Positions 6,809 to 15,982 of a stretch of DNA of 32,898 nucleotides are shown one piece after another. A program made the position numbers and the translations under genes. The stretch is taken from positions 4,233,740 to 4,266,637 of the forward strand of contig NZ_JAUDRJ010000003.1 of the NCBI RefSeq assembly GCF_030382115.1, written 5' to 3'. The notes beneath the pieces are model-generated. The model was given only the letters and a program-made list of their open reading frames with translations. It had not been told where the DNA came from and did no database searches. The first letter of the stretch is position 1, and each line of letters opens with the position of its first letter. The DNA is from Nostoc sp. GT001 (GTDB taxonomy: Bacteria > Cyanobacteriota > Cyanobacteriia > Cyanobacteriales > Nostocaceae).

Positions 6809-8155
6809 CTATTCATTCATATTACGGTAAGTCGCAACAGCAGAAGGCGATATTCGGTTCAAATATCGGAAGATCCAATACTTAAAAATAGTATCTAAAA
6901 TCACCGGAAATGTAGCAATAAATAAGAAGATAAAATCTCTATTTGCTGGTAATCCCCAATGACGTGATACTCCTTCTAGCAGTACTTCCCAGCCATGAGG
7001 AGAGTGGAATCCTACAAAGATATCAGTAAACAAAATAATGATAAACGCCTTTGCACTGTCACTAAGTCCATAAACAATATTATCAAAGAAATCTTTGACT
7101 ACAGCAATAGAAGACTTACTGACTAACAAAAGCCAGATAAAAGCAACCACCGAGAACATATCTGCAAAAACATTTTTGATAGCACCAGAACTTTCTTGAC
7201 GAAATTCTTCAGCAAGCTCTTTCGCCTTATTTTTCATTTCAGTCTCCATCTGCTCAGGTAACAGTGGAGGGGCTTTGATAATAAGATTTTCAAACTTGAG
7301 TTTTTCTTCAAATCTTTGTAATTCTACAAGAGCTTCCTCTTCCATTTCGGAATTGAGAAATATCTGCATTTCCTGAGTGCTTCTAAATTTATCAATAATT
7401 GGCCCAACTACAAAAGCTTTTGCTATTTGATGTGTTAAAAGTGGTACAATAATTAATAGTAAAATAAACCTGATAGAGATTATTGTTCTTTTCTGAGTTT
7501 GACGAAAACTCTGAATTACTTCTTGTTCCGAATTAGGGTCTAATTCAACTTGCAGACGACTGATAGTACTTAAAATAGAGCGAGGTAAAACACCCATTGT
7601 ATCGGTTTTACTCTTGGCTTTTGGTTTATGATTTAAGTCTTGATTTGGTATTTTGGGTGGTAATGTTGGAGTATTGACGAGCAGCAATTTTTCGTCAGAT
7701 GTGACAGAGTTAACTGGGAGATTTGGAGGTTGTACTACTAAAGCTTTGGAAGTTGTTTGATCGGAACTTGTTGTGTATTTAGATATAACTTGGTCGATAT
7801 AGTTTAGCTTTTCTAAAACTAAAGAAGGACTTAGATACTCTATACCTGCTTTCTCGGCAGCTTTTTGATTCTCTTCATTTAGAAACCAACGGCTTCCTCT
7901 AAACTCCGTCAACCGCATCCTGGCAATTTTTAATAGCTTCTTAAGGTCTGACTCAAAATAATCCATCACACTGTTACTGTACATGGTTGAGTCATTGTCT
8001 ATTTTATTACCATTGAAATGCTTATCTTCTATTTCCTGAATTTTTAATGCTGCATTGTAAGCTTCATCTAAAGAACGTTCAGGAGTCTGTAAGTACCATC
8101 GATAAGCAGCAAGTAAGAAAGAATAGATTTTTTGACTAAAAACAGAGTTTTTCAT
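6809..8155 (-). CDS. pxcA: Proton extrusion protein PxcA (CemA family)
   Basis: A 448-residue homologue of cyanobacterial PxcA (CotA) and chloroplast CemA, inner-membrane proteins needed for light-induced proton extrusion and for growth at acidic pH or low inorganic carbon. The start is the ATG at 8153-8155, giving MKNSVFSQKIYSFL as in the family; a TTG three codons upstream is less likely. The N-terminal half is soluble and rich in charged helices (YRWYLQTPERSLDEAY near residues 21-36). The C-terminal half holds about four membrane helices. The conserved family block GFHSPHGWEVLLEGVSRHWG is near residues 380-400, and the end is ISPSAVATYRNMNE. It is divergent from the helicase-like gene at 8243, with 87 bases between the starts. 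Confidence 0.92.
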   Translation of the reverse strand: MKNSVFSQKIYSFLLAAYRWYLQTPERSLDEAYNAALKIQEIEDKHFNGNKIDNDSTMYSNSVMDYFESDLKKLLKIARMRLTEFRGSRWFLNEENQKAAEKAGIEYLSPSLVLEKLNYIDQVISKYTTSSDQTTSKALVVQPPNLPVNSVTSDEKLLLVNTPTLPPKIPNQDLNHKPKAKSKTDTMGVLPRSILSTISRLQVELDPNSEQEVIQSFRQTQKRTIISIRFILLLIIVPLLTHQIAKAFVVGPIIDKFRSTQEMQIFLNSEMEEEALVELQRFEEKLKFENLIIKAPPLLPEQMETEMKNKAKELAEEFRQESSGAIKNVFADMFSVVAFIWLLLVSKSSIAVVKDFFDNIVYGLSDSAKAFIIILFTDIFVGFHSPHGWEVLLEGVSRHWGLPANRDFIFLFIATFPVILDTIFKYWIFRYLNRISPSAVATYRNMNE

Positions 8156-8242
8156 TGCAGACAATCATTCAGCATTGTTTGATGACTATTAACCTTAAGT
8201 TAACGCACGAGGTATACTAACAAATCTACAAGGAGAAAGTTT

Positions 8243-10450
8243 GTGGTTTCTCATTCGGTTTGGATTGTTGGCACTAGCCGCAGTGGTAAGACAGCTCGCT
8301 TGGTAGAGCAATTTTGTAATTGGGTAACATCAGAAAAACAATATACTGAATCATTTTATACAAAAAAAACAGGACGTAAAAAAACTGGTCATGTACCCGA
8401 ATTTTTATATCTCAAGCAAACAGAGCCGGGTGTTTTAGTTTTAGCTGCCAATGATGATAATCGTCGAGAATTAGGAGATATAATTGTTACCTCCACCTTG
8501 GGTAAATATCCGGTTCGTGCCAAGACGCCACTAGGTTTTTTTCAGGATGAAGTCATTTTATTTTGGCCGTTGCTGATTAACTCATTGAACCTGAAAGCAC
8601 AGTTTCCGGTAAGATTGCGACCAGAAACCGAACAAGAGTTAGCAACCAAACTTTGGCGTCCGCAATTAGACGAAGAAATTTTACGTCTGGCGGGAGTGAA
8701 TGAATCTCGCTTGGTGCGTCGCATCTTGGACTTATTACAATTAGCAGCTTACAGTGGTATACCTTGTGAAGATATTGCCCAGATTTTAGCCAAGGGTCTA
8801 GGGGAAAATACCACAACTTTAGAGCCGGAATTTTTAGCATCTTTGCTGCTAGATTGGCGTAATTGGTGTTTAGAGAGGGGTTTACTGACTTATGGGATTA
8901 TTACCGAACTTTATAGTCAGCATTTATTGAGCGATCGCAACTACCAACAGCACCTAACTAAACGCTATCAGGCAGTACTAGCGGATGATGTCGATGACTA
9001 TCCTAGCGTAGCGCGTCTTTTGTTTGAGTTGCTATTAGATCGAGGTGCAGTTGGCGCGTTTAGCTATAATCCTGACGGTGCGGTGCGATTGGGATTGGGA
9101 GCAGACCCCAGCTATCTAGAAAGGTTATCAGAGCGTTGTCGGGTAGAAATCTTGAATGGGCCGCCTCCAGAGTCTTTGAGCGAGCAACTGACTAAACAGA
9201 TGGTGGAATTAGTCACAGAACCGATGGTAATGTTGAGTTTACCAAAAACGGTGTATTCAATTCAAACCACCTCCCGCGCCCAATTATTGCGGCAAACAGC
9301 AGAGGAAATTGCTAATGCCATCCAATCGCAGCAAGTGCAACCGGAAGAAGTGGCGATTATTGCACCAGGTTTAGATGCGATCGCTCGTTATACTCTAGTA
9401 GAAATCCTGATTAAACAAAATATCCCAGTAGAATCGCTGAATGACCAACGTCCCTTAATTAGTTCACCCGTCATTCGCGCCTTACTCACCATGCTGGCAC
9501 TAGTTTATCCCGGCTTGGGACGCCTTGTAGATCGGGATGCCGTCGCAGAAATGCTGGTTGTCTTGAGTAGGAAACAACAACCACCAGAAAACTCCTCACT
9601 CCTAACTCCTAACTCCTCACTCAGCACTCACAACTCAGCACTCAGCACTCAAATTGATCCGGTACGTGCTGGTTTAATTGCAGATTACTGCTTTGTCCCC
9701 CATCCCGATCGCCCCAACTTGCTACCAGTATCAACGTTTGAGCGCTGGGATCGAATCGGTTATGCAGCGACTACAGCCTATAATGAGATATTAGAGTGGT
9801 TAGAACAGCAGCGATCGCAACAAGAACTGCGGTTAATTCCCAGTCCTATTTCTCTGTTAGACAGATCAATTCAACGCTTTTTGTGGAATGGGAGCAATCT
9901 CCCTTACGAACAACTAGCAGCATTGCGGGAATTATTAGAAACCGCCCAACACTACTGGGAAATTGACACCAGGTTACGACAAATTGCCCCAGTTGAGACA
10001 ACGCCTCATACAACTATTATCGAATTCATTCAATTACTGCGACGTGGTACGATTACCGCCAACCCTTACCCCGTGCGTCCCATTGGTGGAGCGAGAAAAG
10101 CTGTCACCTTAGCAACTATATTTCAATATCGATCTAGTAGGCGATCGCACCGATGGCATTTTTGGCTAGATGCTGGTTCACCCCTGTGGGCGAAAGGTGG
10201 TGCAGCAACTTTGTTCGGTGCGCCGTTTTTTCTGCGAGATAGATTAGGCGAACCTTGGACAGCAGAAGATGAGAAATTGGCAGAAGAACAACGACTGCGA
10301 AGAATTTTGACAGATTTACTCTCTCGTGTATCGGAGAGAGTTTATTTGTGTCACAGCGATTTAGCCGTGAATGGACAAGAACAATTAGGGCCGCTGTTAC
10401 CCTTAGTGAATGCTTGTGTGACGGTTATTTCTGAGGCTAATGTTAATTGA
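8243..10450 (+). CDS. UvrD/AddB-like ATPase (recombination helicase-type protein) with in-frame heptamer insert
   Basis: A 735-residue protein starting at GTG with AAGGAG 7 bases upstream. A Walker A motif GTSRSGKT lies at residues 10-17, and LADDVDDYPS (246-255) looks like a Walker B. The overall plan recalls AddB/RecB/UvrD-type superfamily 1 ATPases with an inactivated or reduced nuclease end. Cyanobacterial homologues are usually annotated only as recombination-related or ATPase. A role in DNA break processing is inferred. Residues about 450-471 are coded by nine tandem ACTCNNN-type heptamers (9591-9653, 63 bp), which read as a serine/threonine/asparagine-rich linker and keep the frame because nine times seven is divisible by three. 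The insert probably sits in a surface loop between two helicase lobes. The gene diverges from pxcA. Confidence 0.7.
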   Translation: MVSHSVWIVGTSRSGKTARLVEQFCNWVTSEKQYTESFYTKKTGRKKTGHVPEFLYLKQTEPGVLVLAANDDNRRELGDIIVTSTLGKYPVRAKTPLGFFQDEVILFWPLLINSLNLKAQFPVRLRPETEQELATKLWRPQLDEEILRLAGVNESRLVRRILDLLQLAAYSGIPCEDIAQILAKGLGENTTTLEPEFLASLLLDWRNWCLERGLLTYGIITELYSQHLLSDRNYQQHLTKRYQAVLADDVDDYPSVARLLFELLLDRGAVGAFSYNPDGAVRLGLGADPSYLERLSERCRVEILNGPPPESLSEQLTKQMVELVTEPMVMLSLPKTVYSIQTTSRAQLLRQTAEEIANAIQSQQVQPEEVAIIAPGLDAIARYTLVEILIKQNIPVESLNDQRPLISSPVIRALLTMLALVYPGLGRLVDRDAVAEMLVVLSRKQQPPENSSLLTPNSSLSTHNSALSTQIDPVRAGLIADYCFVPHPDRPNLLPVSTFERWDRIGYAATTAYNEILEWLEQQRSQQELRLIPSPISLLDRSIQRFLWNGSNLPYEQLAALRELLETAQHYWEIDTRLRQIAPVETTPHTTIIEFIQLLRRGTITANPYPVRPIGGARKAVTLATIFQYRSSRRSHRWHFWLDAGSPLWAKGGAATLFGAPFFLRDRLGEPWTAEDEKLAEEQRLRRILTDLLSRVSERVYLCHSDLAVNGQEQLGPLLPLVNACVTVISEANVN
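9591..9653 (+). repeat. Nine heptanucleotide tandem repeats inside a coding region
   Basis: The units are ACTCCTC, ACTCCTA, ACTCCTA, ACTCCTC, ACTCAGC, ACTCACA, ACTCAGC, ACTCAGC and ACTCAAA, 63 bases in all. This is the STRR heptamer class known from Nostoc-group genomes and normally found between genes. Here it is read through in frame. Confidence 0.85.
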
Positions 10451-10482
10451 GTTTATTTATATACCCTACTGTAACTGATAGC

Positions 10483-10504
10483 AAGGGACTTCCAAATAAA
10501 AAAA
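10483..10504. repeat. 22-bp interspersed repeat end, copy 1
   Basis: This 22-base sequence (GGGACTTCC followed by an A/T run) is found as a perfect reverse complement at 29249-29270. In both places a GTGGGGTGGG-type stretch lies near, so both are probably ends of one repeat family. Confidence 0.7.
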
Positions 10505-10664
10505 TATACAACTATTTATTGTGGGGTGGGTGTCTCGCCATTGGTGTCAACTTAACGCGAAACCGCACGTCCGCCAGGGATTGTAAATCCCTGTCTCATA
10601 GCTAAAGTCCTCTTCAGAGGACTTTAGAGGATGTTTGAAAAGTCCTTTTGTCGGTATCAAATAG

Positions 10665-10755
10665 TTTTAGATCCCCCCTAACCCCCCTTAAAAAAGGGGG
10701 GAACCAGAATCAAAGTCCCCCTTTTTAAGGGGGATTTAGCTAGGGGGATCTAAAA
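10665..10755. mobile_element. Inner palindromic element A (91 bp, GATCCCCC type)
   Basis: TTTTAGATCCCCCCTA at the left end matches TAGGGGGATCTAAAA at the right end as an inverted repeat, and the interior carries further complementary C-run and G-run pairs. This is a frequent MITE-like palindrome in Nostoc-group genomes, here lodged inside the loop of the outer element. Confidence 0.7.
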
Positions 10756-10760
10756 GTGCC

Positions 10761-10951
10761 TAACCCTCTTCTGTCACTCTCCGAAAACATTTGCCTTTTC
10801 TAAAATCTAGAGCTTTTGTATAGCAAGCGATTGCGCGATTCTTTTCTAATAGTAAATACAAGACCCATTTTTTTCTAATAGTATAGCTTGTATTGATTGC
10901 CTCATGAGGCTTCTAGCGATCGCCCTCCCGGAGAGTGACAGAAGAGGGCTA
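10761..10951. mobile_element. Inner inverted-repeat element B (191 bp)
   Basis: TAACCCTCTTCTGTCACTCT with CCG (10761-10783) matches its inverse at 10929-10951 at 22 of 23 positions. The interior contains a direct repeat TTTTCTAATAGTA. The element starts 6 bases after element A and also lies in the loop of the outer repeat. Confidence 0.65.
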
Positions 10952-11208
10952 AAGTCACAGCGAAACACTTTTCAAACAACCTCTTAGAGCGCAAAAATTT
11001 TCAGTCTACTTCAGTAGACTTGAGCAATTAGTCAGGGATTTACAATCCCTGGCTGGCGGGTGAACAACACCCAATCAGTACGCTATTTTTGGCTTAAGTT
11101 GACACCAGTGGCGACACGATAGCCCAGTCCATAGGGCGCTCATGTTGCCCACTCCACAATATTGGATAATTTATTTCTTGGAGTTCCCCAATCAAAAAAT
11201 TCAGGTTG

Positions 11209-13181
11209 CTAAACCGTTACTATCGTCAAAATAGCCTGTATTAATACTTCTAGCTCAATTGGTTTAGAAATATGATGTTGAAATCCGGCGGCTAGTGCTT
11301 GTTGTCGATCAATTTCTCCCGCATAGGCAGTCAGGGCGATCGCTGGAATTTCTCCGCCTTGATCGGGTGACTGGTTTCTAATTTGACGAATTAGGGTGTA
11401 GCCATCCATATCGGGCATACCAATATCACTAATTAACAAATCAAATTTTGCTTGCATCAAATTGCTCAGAGCATCATGTGCTGAGTCTGCTTCAGTCACT
11501 TGTGCCCCGTACTGTTCTAGCACAAAGGCAATAAACTCCCGCGAATCTCTATCATCGTCTACAAGCAGCGTTTGCAATCCATTGAGATTTAAATCTGAGC
11601 GATCGCGATCGGCTGTATTAATTTGATTCAATGTTGAAGTAGCGATCAGTGGCAGTTTAACTTTAAATACTGCTCCTTGCCTTCTCCAGGACTGTCTGCG
11701 TGAACAGTTCCGCCGTGCAATTCAACCAAATGACGCACGATGGCTAACCCTAACCCCAACCCGCCAAATTTTCGCGTCGTTGTCCCATCGGCTTGGCGGA
11801 AGTAGTCAAAGACGTAGGGCAGAAACTCACCAGAGATGCCCCTACCATTGTCGCTGACAGTAATTTGAGTGTATTCCGCAGCATGAGTATCTGCTTCATT
11901 CTCAATTGTTTCTAACCGCACCTCTACTCGACCACCCGGTGAGGTAAATTTAATCGCGTTAGAAAGTAGATTCCAAACAACTTGTTGCAAACGACCAGAA
12001 TCACCCAACACTGGCCCAACATTCGGTTCAAATATTGTTTGAATCTGAATAGATTTAGCTTCAGCAGCCAGCCGCACGGTTTCAAGGGCAGCTTTGATCG
12101 TAGAATTTAGACCGACTGGAACTGTGTTTAAATTCAACTTTCCTTGGAGAATACGCGACACATCGAGTAAATCTTCGATTAGTTGTGCTTGCAGTTTCGC
12201 GTTGCGCTCAATGGATTCGAGAGCGTACTGAGTTTTGGCTGCATCCTGATGACTCTTTTGGAGAATTCTTGCCCAACCCAGAATTGGATTTAGGGGCGAT
12301 CGCAATTCATGAGACAACACTGCTAGAAACTCATCTTTGATGCGGTTAGCTTGCTCCGCTTGTTCAGTCTGTTGCTGCAAAGAAATCATCAGTTGATTGA
12401 GGCGATCGTTTTGCTCTTTCAGCAATGCTTCTGCTCGCTTACGTTCGGTGATATCTGACAGAATAAAAACTGCGCCTGTGAGAGTCCCATCCCCATCAAG
12501 TACCGGGTCAATAGTTTTGGCAAACCAGCGTTCTTGGAACTGGAATTCGAGAATTTCCCGTTGGTGACTTTCTTTCGCACGGCGAAAACAAGTGCCATCG
12601 CCGATTCCCAATTTTGCGCCCATCAGTTCATTGTGGGCATAACCTAAGATTTCGTGGGAGGGCTTGTTAAAAAGCTGCATCATCGCTCGATTACAGCGTA
12701 TAATTATCCCTTCTCGGTCTACCAGAGATACGCCGTCGTTCATGGAGTCAAAGGTGGTTTGCCACTCTCGCGCTGAGGACAAAGCAGCTTCCTCTGCTCG
12801 GCGAATTCGCAGCAGCGATCGCAAAGTGGCAAGCAGTTCAATTGGTTCAACAGGTTGCACCAGATAAGCATCGGCACCACTATCCAAGCCTTCTGCTTTA
12901 TCCTGGCTTTGGACAAAACTTGCAGAAAGGTGTAGCACAGGGATAAAAGCCGTTTCCGGGTTTGCCTTAATTTGGCGACAGACTTCAAAGCCGCTGATAT
13001 CTGGTAATTGGACATCTAAAATTACTAAGTCAGGCTGAAGCTTTGCAACAGCTTCTAAACCTGTTGCTCCATTTGCCGCTTCCACAACGCTAAAACCTGC
13101 ATTTTGCAAAATACGGGTAACAACGTAACGATTGGCTTCGTTATCGTCAACATGCAGGATCGTAACCCGTGGCTCAGACAT
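11209..13181 (-). pseudogene. Hybrid histidine kinase REC-PAS-HisKA-HATPase-REC, broken by a one-base frameshift
   Basis: The first frame (11646-13181, 511 residues) has an N-terminal receiver domain (D56 in VILDVQLPD), a PAS domain (about 135-250), HisKA (H291 in [11 protein letters not shown]), and HATPase with [10 protein letters not shown] (404-413), DNGRGI (444-449) and GLGLGLAIV (474-482). It then ends abruptly as [11 protein letters not shown]. One base back the expected end reads [20 protein letters not shown] and runs on without a stop into a second receiver domain (11209-11631; acidic pocket DDD, phospho-acceptor in LLISDIGMPD, conserved LTAYA and SKPIE). The receiver part has only a TTG in place of a start, so it was surely fused. 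The lesion is near 11675-11679, probably loss of one G from GGG. The start overlaps the upstream kinase by 8 bases. It may be a read error or a truncated kinase. Confidence 0.8.
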
Positions 13182-15339
13182 GACTTTTCCCTGAAACCTC
13201 TAGAACAAGTCCGGCTTTGATGAGCGCATCTTGAAGTTGGGCAATTGCCGTAGTTTGAGAGCCTATTTCTTTGGAAACAATGGCTATACTTTGCGCCGCT
13301 AACCTGCTCTGCGCTTCTGCATCCAGTTGAGCAGATGAGTGAATAATCACAGGAATCGACTGAGTGACGGAATTGTTTTTAAGTTGCTTGAGTACATCAA
13401 ACCCGTCGATCTCTGGCATCTCCAAGTCCAGCACAATGGCGTTTGGCTGCTCCCGTTGTGCCAAATTTAACCCTTCTTTTCCATTCGTGGCTTCTAAAAT
13501 GCTCAAAGGTGTATTTATTAACAACTGTTTCACAAGATATCGATAGGCGGGGTCATCGTCAATTAACAAGACTTTTTGAGGCTTGTTCTCAGTAATTAGC
13601 CTATTAAGTTTGTTCAACAGCGGCAATCTGTCTACCGGCTTAATTAGGAAACCGTTTGCTCCTAGCGCCAGTGCTTGCTTTTCGTTATCAACAATGGTAA
13701 TAACCAGTACAGGGATAGTGCGGGTTGTTTCATCTCCTTTGATTTCTCGCAAGAACGTCCAGCCGTTTTGCCCCTCCAGCAGAATATCTAGTATAATCGC
13801 CGTCGGTCGAAGTTTTTGTAAGGCCAGCCTTGCCTGAGCTAAGGTGCGGGTAGCAATCAATTGATAGATTGATTCCTGAAGGTGCTTTTCATAAATAAAT
13901 AGGGTTTCTGGATGATCTTCAACCACCAGAATGGGCAGGCGAGTTAGCTCAACTGATGCGATTGGTTGCAGTACGGTAGTCAATTCGGTGGCATTTGGGT
14001 AGACGATGGGAATCAAGGCTGTAAAGGTAGAGCCTTCACCTAGCTGACTTTTCACCGAAATGCTGCCCCCAAGTAGTTCCGCTAGCTTGCGCGATAACGG
14101 CAATCCTAACCCGGTTCCCTTTACCTGCTTTTGCAGAGGGGAGTCAATTTGCATAAAATCTTCAAAAATCCGTTCTTCATCGCCAGGAGCAATGCCGATG
14201 CCTGTATCAGATACAGAGAAGGTGATGGTATGACCCGTTTGCACAGCGCTGACGCGCACCTCTCCCCGCTCGGTAAATTTCAGCGCATTTGAGACAAAAT
14301 TTCTGAGAATTTGAGCAATTTTGCCCTCATCGCTATAGAGCGGTGGAATGTCTTCAGCTTCCTCGACAATTAGGGTGACAGAGGAACCTTGAACCAATAA
14401 TGGGCGTAGCATCCCCCGCAGCGTGGCAAACAAATCACTCACTTCAAAGGAACTGGGACGCACTTCAATTTTTCCAGCTTCCACCTTTGCCAAATCCAGC
14501 AAATCATTGACCAATTCTGATAATCCGTTCGTCGCCTTTTGGATGAATGTCACCTGCTTTTCTTGCTCGATAGTTAAATCCCCATCCATCCGGGTTAGCA
14601 GCATCCGAGAGAGGGACAAAATCGAGTTGAGCGGCGTGCGAAACTCGTGACTCATATTCGAGAGAAAGCGGGTTTTTAGATCGTTTACCTGTTGCAGAGA
14701 ACTGGCTTTCTCATCTAGTTCTGCATAGAGGGCAACTACACCACGATTAGTATCTTCCAACTCTTGATTGAGTTGGCTTAATTCTTCCTCGCGCTTCCGT
14801 AGCTCTGCCATAGCCCGGAGTAATTCTTGGTTTTGCTGCTGAATTTCTTGATAGGGATTTTCAGGCGATCGCCCCATTATGGTTTCTCGAATCTGCTGCA
14901 ATTGCGAATCGGTGAAAGTAGGTGTGCGTTTCGACAACCTTTTGCCGATTGTTACCGTTGTTCCCTGTCCCGGTAGCGATTCAATCTCAAACAAATCCAT
15001 CAACCGACGAGTACCCACGATGCCTAGACCCGCTCCCGTCTCAGAGGTGTAGCGTCCGGCCAAAACGTCCTCTAAATCAGGAATGCCCCCACCCCGATCT
15101 TGAATCTGAATCAGAAAGGCTTGCGGCTCTCCTACCACAGAAAATTCAACTGTTCCACCTTCGGCATATTGAAAGGCATTACGGGCAATTTCGGAAACTG
15201 CCGTTGCCAATCGCGCCCGATCTTGCACATCAAAGCCCAACTGCTCGGCGATCTCACGAGTTCGTTGCCGAGCTTGCACAACATCTTGTTCGTACTGAAT
15301 GGCGATCGCCAAAAGGATTGTCAAGTCGCTTCGCTCCAA
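13174..15339 (-). CDS. Hybrid histidine kinase with RsbT-like N-terminal ATPase domain and two receiver domains
   Basis: A 721-residue soluble protein. Residues 8-135 form a GHKL domain of the RsbT/SpoIIAB type (SEIARN 49-54, DRGGGI 81-86, [12 protein letters not shown] 102-113). Next come a coiled coil (about 160-220), HisKA (H231 in [10 protein letters not shown]), HATPase (NALKFT 351-356, DTGIGI 378-383, [12 protein letters not shown] 408-419), and two receivers (D518 in IILDIL, D638 in IVLDLE). No membrane segment. The start is unclear: TTG at 15337-15339, or TTG at 15322-15324 with GGAG 9 bases upstream; no ATG lies nearby and a stop lies just upstream. It stands downstream of the RsbRSTX-like genes and overlaps the next kinase by 8 bases, so it probably couples partner switching to phosphorelay. 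Its tie to the upstream genes is now interrupted by an inserted unit. Confidence 0.85.
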   Translation of the reverse strand: MERSDLTILLAIAIQYEQDVVQARQRTREIAEQLGFDVQDRARLATAVSEIARNAFQYAEGGTVEFSVVGEPQAFLIQIQDRGGGIPDLEDVLAGRYTSETGAGLGIVGTRRLMDLFEIESLPGQGTTVTIGKRLSKRTPTFTDSQLQQIRETIMGRSPENPYQEIQQQNQELLRAMAELRKREEELSQLNQELEDTNRGVVALYAELDEKASSLQQVNDLKTRFLSNMSHEFRTPLNSILSLSRMLLTRMDGDLTIEQEKQVTFIQKATNGLSELVNDLLDLAKVEAGKIEVRPSSFEVSDLFATLRGMLRPLLVQGSSVTLIVEEAEDIPPLYSDEGKIAQILRNFVSNALKFTERGEVRVSAVQTGHTITFSVSDTGIGIAPGDEERIFEDFMQIDSPLQKQVKGTGLGLPLSRKLAELLGGSISVKSQLGEGSTFTALIPIVYPNATELTTVLQPIASVELTRLPILVVEDHPETLFIYEKHLQESIYQLIATRTLAQARLALQKLRPTAIILDILLEGQNGWTFLREIKGDETTRTIPVLVITIVDNEKQALALGANGFLIKPVDRLPLLNKLNRLITENKPQKVLLIDDDPAYRYLVKQLLINTPLSILEATNGKEGLNLAQREQPNAIVLDLEMPEIDGFDVLKQLKNNSVTQSIPVIIHSSAQLDAEAQSRLAAQSIAIVSKEIGSQTTAIAQLQDALIKAGLVLEVSGKSHV

Positions 15340-15381
15340 TTCAAAATTCTTAAACTTCTAGTTATTTTTCGCGTTCTTTAA

Positions 15382-15430
15382 GTAATGAGTAAGAAGTAAT
15401 GAGTAATGAGTAATGAGTAATGAGTAAATA
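15382..15430. repeat. Heptamer array GTAATGA, left of the four-helix-bundle gene
   Basis: Seven units starting at 15382, of which five are perfect GTAATGA and two are altered (GTAAGAA, GTAAATA). The array points opposite to the ACTCATT array at 15983-16080, so the two could pair across the gene between them. Confidence 0.85.
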
Positions 15431-15446
15431 CCCATTACTTATAAAG

Positions 15447-15558
15447 CAATACGGTTCAGTTAAGCATTGTTTTCCTCTCTCTGTTCCCTCTGCGCCTCTG
15501 CGGTTCGTTAAAAAAATTGACTTTGATAAAGAGTTTTAGCCTTAACTGAACTGTATTG
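15447..15558. mobile_element. MITE-like element with 18-bp TIR and 10-bp target duplication
   Basis: The left end CAATACGGTTCAGTTAAG (15447-15464) and the inverted right end CTTAACTGAACTGTATTG (15541-15558) match at 17 of 18 positions. Directly outside, ACTTATAAAG occurs on both sides (15437-15446 and 15559-15568). The 112-bp interior has no gene and contains a CTCTGCGCCTCTGCGGTT stretch that is common between Nostoc-group genes; a related stretch lies at about 22750-22785. Confidence 0.85.
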
Positions 15559-15600
15559 ACTTATAAAGTAAAGTTGAATTACCACATTCTTTTTTTACTC

Positions 15601-15972
15601 ATGATTAATTATAACGTAAGTATCAGTATTCAAGAAAGAACAGAAAACTTTGCAATAAGAGTTATTAAAGCTTATTCCGAGCTAAATAAAAGACCTTTTG
15701 ACGACGCTGGTAAAATCTTGTCTAAACAATTTTTAAGAAGCGGGACATCAATAGGTGCAAACTGTTCAGAAGCTAAATATGCACAATCCAATAAAGACTT
15801 TATCAATAAGTATTCTATAGCCTTAAAGGAAGCCAACGAAACCATTTATTGGATAAAAATAATGATCAAATCGGAGTTGGTGTCAAAATCAAAATTTCAA
15901 AATCTGATAGAAGAGAATGAAAGAATTATTAAAATATTAACAACTTCAATCAACAAATTGAAAGAAAAATAA
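15601..15972 (+). CDS. S23/four-helix-bundle protein (rRNA intervening-sequence protein / Avd-like family)
   Basis: A 123-residue, lysine-rich, all-helical protein of the TIGR02436 four-helix-bundle type. Typical blocks are the N-terminal helix ERTENFAIRVIKAYSEL (about residues 12-28), the conserved turn LRSGTSIGANCSEA (about 47-60), and the third helix KYSIALKEANETIYWIKIM (about 71-89). The ATG at 15601 is preferred over an upstream TTG at 15556, which lies inside the MITE-like element. Family members occur in 23S rRNA intervening sequences, as Avd in diversity-generating retroelements, and alone; no reverse transcriptase or variable repeat is seen here. It is AT-rich compared with its neighbours, lies on the opposite strand to the signalling operon, and is flanked by inverted heptamer arrays, all of which suggest insertion. 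Confidence 0.8.
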   Translation: MINYNVSISIQERTENFAIRVIKAYSELNKRPFDDAGKILSKQFLRSGTSIGANCSEAKYAQSNKDFINKYSIALKEANETIYWIKIMIKSELVSKSKFQNLIEENERIIKILTTSINKLKEK

Positions 15973-15982
15973 AAAACAATCC

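Larger units (their letters stand above)
10535..11114. mobile_element. Outer imperfect inverted-repeat element (about 580 bp, MITE-like)
   Basis: The left arm 10535-10642 and the right arm 10968-11114 are imperfect inverted copies. Matching blocks include TCGCCATTGGTGTCAACTTA against its complement at about 11095-11114, CAGGGATTGTAAATCCCTG (10575-10593) against 11033-11051, and GTTTGAAAAG (10633-10642) against 10968-10977. Each arm contains two small hairpins. In the second hairpin the loop TTCA is the same but the stem differs with pairing kept: AGTCCTC/GAGGACT on the left (within 10604-10625), AGTCTAC/GTAGACT on the right (11003-11020). No transposase gene is present. Confidence 0.65.
10451..11208. 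other. Intergenic region filled by nested inverted-repeat elements
   Basis: No gene was found in this 758-base gap between the convergent helicase-like gene and the response-regulator end. Nearly all of it is explained by the outer inverted repeat (10535-11114), two inner elements (10665-10755 and 10761-10951) and the end of another interspersed repeat (10483-10504). Confidence 0.75.

Noticed and set aside
11209..11631. Independent CheY-like response regulator gene
   Set aside because: The frame has no ATG start, and it reads upstream without a stop into the kinase sequence, which shows it is the detached end of the hybrid kinase.
15556..15600. TTG start giving 15 more residues to the four-helix-bundle protein
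   Set aside because: The extension would be coded partly by the end and target duplication of the MITE-like element and does not fit the family; ATG 15601 does.
15601..15972. Part of a diversity-generating retroelement (Avd homologue)
   Set aside because: No reverse transcriptase, template repeat or variable repeat was found nearby; only the protein fold family is shared.
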